DNA of 6,738 nucleotides from CAYLPU01 sp964385635 (GTDB taxonomy: Bacteria; Chloroflexota; Anaerolineae; B4-G1). The stretch lies in assembly GCA_964385635.1 (NCBI GenBank), contig CAYLPU010000163.1, forward strand, positions 1-6,738, given 5' to 3'. Every line of letters starts with the position of its first letter. The stretch's first letter is position 1. The translations under genes and the position numbers were made by a program. The notes beneath the pieces were generated by a model that did not search any database, had not been told where the DNA came from, and saw only the letters and a program-made list of their open reading frames with translations. This document shows positions 1 through 4,302 of the stretch, one piece after another.

Positions 1-1
1 T

Positions 2-59
2 CCCGACAGCGCTTGCGGGTGGTTCCCTACTCCGGCTCTGCCGGAGAGCCACTGTCGGG
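2..59. repeat. Nested inverted repeat (long hairpin)
   Basis: The outer arms CCCGACAG (2-9) and CTGTCGGG (52-59) are exact complements. Inside them, CTCCGGC (30-36) and GCCGGAG (40-46) form a second perfect stem around TCT, and GTGGTT/AGCCAC (19-24/47-52) can also pair if G-T is allowed. The result is a branched or elongated hairpin. No T-tract follows on either strand, so it does not look like a terminator. It may be a non-coding repeat element; I do not recognise its family. Confidence 0.5.
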
Positions 60-80
60 TTATTCCATTCCGAGTGTCCA

Positions 81-143
81 TTCCTTCGGCAGCTCAGGAC
101 AGGTTTGCGTGACTTTAGGCATGTCCTGAGCTTGTCGAAGGAA
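81..143. repeat. REP-like inverted repeat, CTGAGCTTGTCGAAGG family
   Basis: The arms 81-101 and 122-143 are near-complementary over about 21 bases, around a 20-base loop. The core CCTGAGCTTGTCGAAGG (or its reverse complement) is a short dispersed repeat seen intergenically in many bacterial genomes. A further single copy lies at 384-402. The arrangement fits a REP/BIME-type element. Confidence 0.6.
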
Positions 144-383
144 CGGTGCTTTACGCCGGGTCCTGTACGGAGTGGATACCATACACGAGTGGACTGTATG
201 GCCCTAACACCTTCCCCTTTTGGGGCCTGCCGCCTGTCCTCGTGACAGAGCTTCTAGCCAGCGTAGGCAGGTTGTCCATGACGGCACGTACATACGCAAC
301 TTCACTTTCGTTGTCCATAGCCACTTGCTCGACGTGTGACGCCGTTTGGCTCGGAGATGACGCCTTTCTACCCTTGCTCCCGG

Positions 384-402
384 CCCTGAGCTTGCCGAAG
401 GG
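384..402. repeat. Single REP-like half site
   Basis: CCCTGAGCTTGCCGAAGGG differs by one base from the core of the arm at 122-143. It is itself partly palindromic (CCCT...AGGG). No partner arm is evident nearby. Confidence 0.5.
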
Positions 403-462
403 TTGATGACCAGTCTCCCGCCGTAGGGCAGCGCTTACTCCCTTCCACCTGGGAGATGGGAG

Positions 463-491
463 TTGATGTTTCGCACGATTTGTGCTATCAT
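463..491 (+). promoter_or_regulatory. Sigma70-like promoter candidate
   Basis: TTGATG (463-468) and TATCAT (486-491) are separated by exactly 17 bases, matching the -35 and -10 consensus at 4/6 and 5/6. An ATG follows at 501, opening a frame of about 31 codons (starting MEHTVVKVLATERP) that ends at a TGA shortly before the attC-like element at 617. It may be the start of a gene whose body was lost, or a chance match. Confidence 0.25.
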
Positions 492-616
492 CTCACCTGG
501 ATGGAACACACAGTTGTCAAGGTTCTGGCAACCGAAAGGCCGTCAACCTTCGGTCGCCTGACCCTTGCCCTCCGTCCCCCATCCTCTTGTGAGTGATGGT
601 TTCGGAGGAACGGGTC

Positions 617-742
617 GCACCAAGCGGTTGCACCCGACCGCGCTACGCACGCGCAAATCGGCGGCCTCACGCGCCTTCAGTGTACTTTCTAGCGAGGTTG
701 CTCACGCCGCACTCGCGCGGCGGGTGATGCTAACCGTTAGCC
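617..742 (+). repeat. attC-like imperfect hairpin (integron recombination site candidate)
   Basis: CACCCG-A-CCGCGC (631-643) pairs with GCGCGG-CGGGTG (715-726) over 12 base pairs, with one unpaired A on the left arm. Farther out, CGGTT (625-629) pairs with AACCG (732-736), separated from the first stem by an asymmetric 1-versus-5-base spacer. The right end GTTAGCC (736-742) fits the attC R'' consensus GTTRRRY at 6 of 7 positions. The length (about 125 bp), the bulged base and the asymmetric spacer are attC traits. The left outer box is degenerate, so this may be a decayed site or a related palindromic repeat. Confidence 0.42.
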
Positions 743-805
743 CGCCCCAGCGCGAAGATAAGGCCATACGCCAAAATGATCGCCATAAGGGTTAAGAGGT
801 GAATA

Positions 806-1108
806 TTGCGTTACAATCTCGACTGGGACCCTGCCAAAGAAAAGCAGAACGTTCGCAAACACAAGGTTGCTTTTCGTCGAGCAGCGACGGTTTTTCGTGA
901 TCCGAACCAACTTTCTATCTACGACGAAGAACATAGTGAAGACGAAGATCGTTGGATAACCATCGGCATAGACAGCGGCGGCATCTTGCGGGTTGTCATA
1001 CACACGTTTGAGCAAGTTGACGAGGGCTTGTGTGAAATCCGCATCATCTCAGCACGCAAAGCAACCAGTGCCGAAGCGAATCAGCATAGAGAAAGGGACA
1101 TATTATGA
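806..1108 (+). CDS. brnT: BrnT-family toxin (type II toxin-antitoxin)
   Basis: Predicted 100-residue BrnT-family protein. Characterised BrnT is a RelE-fold ribonuclease that inhibits translation and is neutralised by its antitoxin. The family pattern is clear: an N-terminal WDPAKEKQNVRKHKVAF block (residues 7-23), then ATVFRDP, then the DRWITIGI strand (about 48-55) and the C-terminal IRIISARKAT block (78-87). The length is normal for the family. The start is a TTG, because the frame is closed by a TGA at 800-802; AGAGGTGA (795-802) just upstream is a good ribosome binding site. The stop overlaps the antitoxin start as ATGA, which implies translational coupling. Toxin-first order is typical of brnTA. 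No frame damage is seen, so the toxin may be functional. Its base composition is AT-richer than the gcvPB region, consistent with acquisition. Confidence 0.85.
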   Translation: MRYNLDWDPAKEKQNVRKHKVAFRRAATVFRDPNQLSIYDEEHSEDEDRWITIGIDSGGILRVVIHTFEQVDEGLCEIRIISARKATSAEANQHRERDIL

Positions 1109-1314
1109 AGGCAGAATACGATTTTTCTGAGGGCACGCGTGGCAAATTCTATCACCCCAACGCTGTGTTTAGCTTTCCAGTTTACCTTGAGCCAGACGTG
1201 AATGACTTTATGAGCAAACTTGCGGAGGAACAGGATATCGACATTCAGAAGCTAGTCAACGAATGGCTCAGAGCAAACATCAAGTTTCTCCAGAGTGTTC
1301 AGCGATCCCATTGA
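1105..1314 (+). CDS. Antitoxin partner of BrnT, likely ribbon-helix-helix type
   Basis: A 69-residue protein that overlaps the BrnT gene by four bases (ATGA). The N-terminus MKAEYDFSEGTRGKFY is typical of small proteins found directly after BrnT-family toxins. After it comes a strand-like stretch (AVFSFPVYLEP, about 20-30), then two helices (about 31-44 and 46-63), a layout compatible with a ribbon-helix-helix DNA-binding antitoxin. By family analogy it would bind and neutralise the toxin and repress its own promoter. It is not the classical Brucella BrnA sequence, so I give no gene symbol. The reading frame is intact, ending at TGA 1312-1314. No clear operator palindrome is visible upstream of the pair. 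Confidence 0.75.
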   Translation: MKAEYDFSEGTRGKFYHPNAVFSFPVYLEPDVNDFMSKLAEEQDIDIQKLVNEWLRANIKFLQSVQRSH

Positions 1315-1393
1315 GCGGAGTGGCGGTAGTTCTGGCAGGTTGAGTGGGTGTCTGAGCGGAAGCCGGTTCGTAAGTTAATGATTGCTGTGGTAA

Positions 1394-1534
1394 AATACAA
1401 TCAAAGTCAACAGCCAAGTTCTGGCTAGACCCTGTCTGGATGAAGACATCAGCATTGAAAACATTCTGTTGTGGCAGCCCTCTCAGGAAAGCCAAGCCTC
1501 GTTTAAGCGTTGGCTACAAGCACGCATGAAATAG
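1394..1534 (+). pseudogene. Unrecognised coding fragment (C-terminal end of a lost gene?)
   Basis: After a TAA at 1391-1393 this frame runs 46 codons to a TAG (1532-1534). It contains no ATG, GTG or TTG start before a long hydrophilic stretch, and it ends with IENILLWQPSQESQASFKRW followed by LQARMK. The composition looks like a real protein C-terminus, with alternating charged and hydrophobic residues and a basic tail. I do not recognise the family. It lies between the two toxin-antitoxin modules, so it may be the remains of an eroded cassette gene, or a chance frame. Confidence 0.25.
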
Positions 1535-1594
1535 CCAAGCGCGCGCTAACCACGGGTTCACCCACATACTATGGTATGACTTCATGGCAAGGCA

Positions 1595-1900
1595 ATGATT
1601 GAGGAAATCCAGAGAAAACTCGCACACGACGAGTTTTAGTTCTCAAAACACGCCGCAGACCAATCCATCTTGCGCGAAATCAGCGTTCGGGAGATACGGC
1701 AAGCAGTCAGTGTAGGAGAAATCATCGAGGACTATCCGCGTGACAAATATGGGCCGAGTTGCCTGGTATTTGGCTTCACACCAGCAGGCAGACTACTACA
1801 CATTCAATGCAGTTATCCATCACGTCCAATGATAAAGGTCATCACCGTATACGACCCGGACCCAGATAAGTGGATAGAGTTTAAGGTTAGGAGAAAGTGA
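1595..1900 (+). pseudogene. DUF4258-type toxin-like gene with in-frame TAG
   Basis: From ATG 1595 the frame reads MIEEIQRKLAHDEF, then a TAG at codon 15 (1637-1639), then continues without shift as FSKHAADQSILREISVREI to a TGA at 1898-1900. The joined product would be about 101 residues and matches the DUF4258 pattern: FSKHA with its conserved histidine, the IREISVREIRQA helix, GEIIEDYP, the LHIQCSYP strand and the VITVYDPDPDKW end. DUF4258 genes are commonly paired with a YgiT/MqsA-like gene, as here (1902-2126), and are regarded as toxin-like. TAG is the normal stop of three other genes in this window, so reading through it is unlikely. A TTG at 1670 could restart translation and give 76 residues lacking the FSKHA block. 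The event is most simply a nonsense mutation of a codon such as GAG, CAG or AAG; a sequencing error is possible. Confidence 0.72.
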
Positions 1901-1901
1901 G

Positions 1902-2126
1902 GTGGCAACAAGTATGAGAGAAGAGAATTTCGTAGAGCAAAAAGTCATCTATACGCTGTTGAAGGATGGTAAGTTTTTCATCATTGAACACGTGCCGGCG
2001 CGGGTGAATGTGGAGACGGAGGAACAATTCTTCTCCCCACAGACCGTCGAGCGATTGCAGCGCATCATCTGGGGAGAACGTCAACCGGTTCGATTTATTC
2101 AAACGCCAGTGTTTGAGTTTGCATAG
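1902..2126 (+). CDS. YgiT/MqsA-like antitoxin lacking the zinc-binding cysteines
   Basis: A protein of about 74 residues just after the DUF4258 gene (stop TGA 1898-1900). The core VIYTLLKDGKFFIIEHVPAR, followed by an EEQFFSP segment, TVERLQRIIW and the tail TPVFEFA, resembles YgiT-type zinc-finger antitoxins that accompany DUF4258 genes. Those proteins usually carry an N-terminal CxxC and further cysteine(s) near VPARVC; here the protein contains no cysteine at all, and VPARVN stands where VPARVC is usual. Zinc binding by the usual ligands is therefore impossible. Two starts are plausible: GTG 1902 with AGGAG eight bases upstream, or ATG 1914 with GAGGTGG (1899-1905) upstream, giving 70 residues. 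The stop is TAG 2124-2126. It may now be an orphan antitoxin, since its partner is interrupted. Confidence 0.68.
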   Translation: MATSMREENFVEQKVIYTLLKDGKFFIIEHVPARVNVETEEQFFSPQTVERLQRIIWGERQPVRFIQTPVFEFA

Positions 2127-2174
2127 AGGCTCATTCAAAGGCGGACGATGTCTGGGATTGAGAAAAGGTGCCTG

Positions 2175-2301
2175 GCCCAACCGCTTTTTACCTCTGGACG
2201 GGTGCTCTGGTCAGTTGGGGGCGGGGGGCGCGGCTAACAATAGTTGGAGTTGACGCGGCTACCGTGCGCGCAAATCGAGGGCCAAACACGCATTGTTGGG
2301 C
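2175..2301 (+). repeat. Wider alternative attC-like site (exact outer boxes)
   Basis: GGCCCAAC (2174-2181) is the exact complement of GTTGGGCC (2295-2302). GCCCAAC fits the attC R' consensus RYYYAAC perfectly, and GTTGGGC fits R'' perfectly. The 127-base span is within the attC size range, but pairing inside the outer boxes is weak from this left end. It competes with the shorter site at 2232-2302 for the same right end. Confidence 0.28.
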
Positions 2302-2302
2302 C
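2232..2302 (+). repeat. attC-like site (integron recombination site candidate)
   Basis: The left end GGCTAACAAT (2232-2241) pairs with the right end ATTGTTGGGCC (2292-2302), allowing one extra base. Next inward, GTTGG (2243-2247) pairs with CCAAAC with one unpaired A, and the spacer between the two stems is 1 base on the left and 4 on the right. GTTGGGC (2295-2301) matches the R'' consensus fully; GGCTAAC matches R' at 6 of 7. The inner core CTACCGTGCGCGCAAATCG (2259-2277) closely resembles CTACGCACGCGCAAATCG of the site at 617-742, so the two are members of one family. Confidence 0.48.
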
Positions 2303-2376
2303 TGGGGTAGTTTAGTCACATGCTTCGTATGGCGGTACAGATTGGGAAGACGGGTGGCGGGACAGAGATGGTGATT

Positions 2377-2586
2377 TCACTCTGCATTTTGATGTTTCGC
2401 TACCAACGGGATTTGACCGATGACAAACAAGTGTACATGATCCGACCGCACCGTCAATGCCTCCACTTCCCAGTCCCGCGCTGCGCAAATCTCGCGCATC
2501 AATTCCTCCAGCCGCCGCGCCACATCCCCCGTCAGTACCTTGCGGCGGTACCGAGGAATCCAAACAAACCTGGTCAGCGACGAAGG
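2377..2586 (-). pseudogene. tnpA: IS200/IS605 TnpA (HUH Y1 transposase) remnant
   Basis: On the minus strand, an open frame closed by TGA on both sides carries TRFVWIPRYRRKVLTGDVAR, then RRLEELMREIC, and then DHVHLFV. This is the N-terminal half of an IS200-like Y1 transposase: the YRRKVLTG start region and the HVH (HUH) metal-binding pair at 2431-2439. A typical TnpA continues for some 70-80 residues with the catalytic tyrosine. Here homology ends right after HLFV (about 2422), and the frame stops 15 codons later. The N-terminal Met and first residues are also lost. TnpA acts on single-stranded DNA in peel-and-paste transposition; this copy cannot be active. No tnpB is nearby. Confidence 0.75.
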
Positions 2587-2639
2587 TCACGACGCCGTCA
2601 ATGATCTGCCGATGACTGGGTTATTCCAGTTCCGCTGAA

Positions 2640-2670
2640 AGCAAAAGCCTGCCCCCTCTGGGACAGGCTT
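2640..2670 (-). terminator. Rho-independent terminator of gcvPB
   Basis: On the minus strand AAGCCTGTCCC and GGGGCAGGCTT form an 11-bp stem (one G-U pair) around a 4-base loop (2645-2670), followed by TTTTGCTTTC. It lies about 35 bases after the gcvPB stop codon, the expected place and orientation. Confidence 0.8.
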
Positions 2671-2705
2671 CTTGTGTATACCCGGCGGGTAATCTCCAGT
2701 CGCCT

Positions 2706-4175
2706 CTACCCCGCCTCCCACCGCAGCACCAACTCCTTAGCCGCCCGCACCTCGTCCAGCCTCCGCACGGGCGCGTTGTGGGGCGCTTCGTGGAGCAGGT
2801 CGGGGTCCGCGCGGGCCTCTTCGGCGATGCGCAGCAGCGCCCCGGCGAACCCGTCCAGCGTCTCCTTGCTCTCCGTCTCAGTCGGCTCGATCATCAGCGC
2901 CTCGCGGACGATTAACGGGAAATAGACCGTGGGTGGATGGAAGCCGAAATCCATCAGTCGCTTGGCCACGTCCATCGTGTGCACGCCAGCGGCTTGCACG
3001 TCCTCGGGCGGACCGGCCAGGACGAACTCGTGCATGCAGGTGCGGTCGTAGGGCACCCGGTAGGTGTCCTTGACCCGGCTCATCAGGTAGTTGGCGTTGA
3101 GCACCGCGTGCTCCGCCACCCGCCGCAGGCCGTCGGCTCCCAGCATGCGGATGTAAGTGTAGGCCCGCACCAGCACGCCGAAGTGGCCGTAGAAACCCTT
3201 CACCCGGCCGATAGACTTGGATGGGAAGACGAAGGTAAAGAAAGGACCCTCCTCATCTGACCGCTCAGCGTCCACCACCACGATGGGGCCGGGCAGGAAG
3301 TCGGCCAGCGAAGGGGCCGCGCCGACTGGGCCGGAACCGGGGCCGCCGCCGCCGTGGGGGGTGCTGAAGGTCTTGTGCAGGTTATAGTGGAGGACGTCGA
3401 AGCCCAGGTCACCGGGACGGGCGATGCCCAGGAGCGCGTTCATATTCGCCCCGTCACCGTACATCAGTCCCCCGTGCTCGTGGATCAGCCCGCTGATCTC
3501 TTCTACGTGCTCGTCGAAGAGCCCCAGCGTGTTGGGATTGGTCAGCATCATGCCGGCCAACCGGGCGCTGTACTGCTCGCACGCCGCCTCAAGCGCCCCC
3601 ATGTCCACGTTGCCCCGTTCGTCGGAGGGAATCTCCACCACGCGCAGGCCGCTCATCGTCGTCGTGGCCGGGTTGGTGCCGTGGGCCGAGTCCGGGACCA
3701 GGATCGCGTCCCTTTCTCTGTCCCCCCGGTCCAGGTGGTAGGCGCGCATCATCAGCACGCCGGTCAACTCCCCGTGGGCCCCCGCCGCTGGCTGCAGGCT
3801 GACCGCGGCGAACCCGCCGATCTCCTCAAGTGACTCCTGCAGGTAATACATCAAGAACAGCGCTCCTTGCACCATCTCCTCGTCCTGGTAGGGGTGGAGA
3901 TGAGCGAAGCCCGGCAGGCGGGTCATCTCCTCGTTGATTCTGGGGTTGTACTTCATGGTGCAGGAGCCAAGCGGGTAGAAGCCGATGTCTATCCCATAGT
4001 TCATCTGGGAAAGGTGAGTGTAGTGGCGGACCAGGTCCGGCTCACTCACCTCCGGCAGCGGCAAGTCCTCCCGTACCAATCCCTCGGGCAACTCGGCGGG
4101 CACCACATCCAGGTCCGGCAGCCGGACCGCGCAGCGGCCGGGGCGAGAAATCTCATAGATCAAAGGTTCAGTCAT
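2706..4175 (-). CDS. gcvPB: Glycine dehydrogenase (decarboxylating) subunit 2, GcvPB
   Basis: This is the PLP-binding subunit of the split P-protein of the glycine cleavage system. With GcvPA it decarboxylates glycine and passes the aminomethyl group to lipoyl-GcvH in the cytoplasm. The 489 residues are full length for the family. Visible motifs are GSCTMKYNP (70-78), HPYQ (94-97), DSAHGTNPA (162-170), NPNTLGLF (213-220), DGANMNALLG (241-250) and the PLP site HYNLHKTFSTPHGGGGPG (263-280), with K268 as the Schiff-base lysine. I chose ATG 4175 because GAGGTG (4186-4181) sits 5 bases before it; a TTG one codon upstream is possible. The stop is TAG. Its gcvPA partner and gcvH and gcvT are not in the window. 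The 5' neighbour is an unrelated secreted caspase-like gene, with a heptamer array between, and no glycine riboswitch is visible. Confidence 0.95.
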   Translation of the reverse strand: MTEPLIYEISRPGRCAVRLPDLDVVPAELPEGLVREDLPLPEVSEPDLVRHYTHLSQMNYGIDIGFYPLGSCTMKYNPRINEEMTRLPGFAHLHPYQDEEMVQGALFLMYYLQESLEEIGGFAAVSLQPAAGAHGELTGVLMMRAYHLDRGDRERDAILVPDSAHGTNPATTTMSGLRVVEIPSDERGNVDMGALEAACEQYSARLAGMMLTNPNTLGLFDEHVEEISGLIHEHGGLMYGDGANMNALLGIARPGDLGFDVLHYNLHKTFSTPHGGGGPGSGPVGAAPSLADFLPGPIVVVDAERSDEEGPFFTFVFPSKSIGRVKGFYGHFGVLVRAYTYIRMLGADGLRRVAEHAVLNANYLMSRVKDTYRVPYDRTCMHEFVLAGPPEDVQAAGVHTMDVAKRLMDFGFHPPTVYFPLIVREALMIEPTETESKETLDGFAGALLRIAEEARADPDLLHEAPHNAPVRRLDEVRAAKELVLRWEAG

Positions 4176-4180
4176 CAAAA

Positions 4181-4186
4181 CACCTC
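4181..4186 (-). promoter_or_regulatory. Ribosome binding site of gcvPB
   Basis: On the minus strand GAGGTG is followed by TTTTG and then ATG (4175-4173). This decides the ATG over the TTG at 4178. The site directly touches the heptamer array. Confidence 0.7.
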
Positions 4187-4302
4187 ACTTCCTACTTCCT
4201 ACTCCCTTACTCCCTACTCCCTTACTCCCTACCCCCTACTCCCTTACTCCCTACTCCCTACTCCCTTACTCCCTACTCCCTTACTCCCTACTCCCTACTC
4301 CC
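4186..4302. repeat. Heptamer/octamer tandem array, (TAGGGAG)n on the minus strand
   Basis: Sixteen contiguous units fill 117 bases: eleven heptamers (TACTCCC or variants) and five octamers (TTACTCCC) on the plus strand. The two units nearest gcvPB are variants with TTCC, and one is TACCCCC. On the minus strand, the coding strand for both flanking genes, this gives 14 GGG-or-longer tracts separated by only AGTA or AGTAA, a strong G-quadruplex pattern. The array begins within the TAG stop codon of the caspase-like gene and ends at the gcvPB ribosome binding site, so it occupies the entire intergenic space. It resembles the short tandemly repeated heptamers known from cyanobacteria and other environmental bacteria. 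Confidence 0.92.

Larger units (their letters stand above)
151..492 (-). pseudogene. Possible gene remnant, open frame without a proper start
   Basis: The minus strand is open for 113 codons, from just after a TGA (493-495) to a TAA (151-153). The only ATG is internal at 318, giving 55 codons that begin MDNESEVAYVRAVMDN and end YGIHSVQDPA. This part has a protein-like mix of charged and hydrophobic residues, unlike the plus-strand frame over the same bases. Further upstream the frame runs through a REP copy (384-402), which suggests a disrupted coding region rather than an intact gene. I do not recognise the family, and it may be a chance open frame. Confidence 0.22.

Noticed and set aside
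146..406. Plus-strand open frame of 86 codons
   Set aside because: It has almost no charged residues, ends in a REP translation, has no ribosome binding site, and resembles no protein I know.
527..558. Hairpin GGCAACCGAAAGG / CCTTCGGTCGCC as terminator
   Set aside because: The stem has mismatches and no T-tract follows on either strand.
1541..1565. A third attC-like end (GCTAACCACGGGTTCACCC) between the two modules
   Set aside because: It resembles the left half of the other sites, but no matching right half is found before the DUF4258 start, so the evidence is too weak.
1887..2180. Minus-strand open frame of 97 codons
   Set aside because: It is antisense to the YgiT-like gene, which has clear family sequence.
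2312..2590. Minus-strand open frame of 92 codons
   Set aside because: It overlaps the TnpA remnant in another frame; only the frame with YRRKVLTG and HVHLFV shows homology.
3354..3833. Plus-strand open frame of 159 codons
   Set aside because: It is antisense to the best-conserved part of gcvPB and reflects high-GC codon structure.
4186..4302. CRISPR array
   Set aside because: Units are 7-8 bases and contiguous, with no spacers and no cas genes.
4176..4302. Glycine riboswitch in the gcvPB leader
   Set aside because: The whole leader up to the upstream gene is the heptamer array plus the ribosome binding site; there is no room for an aptamer.
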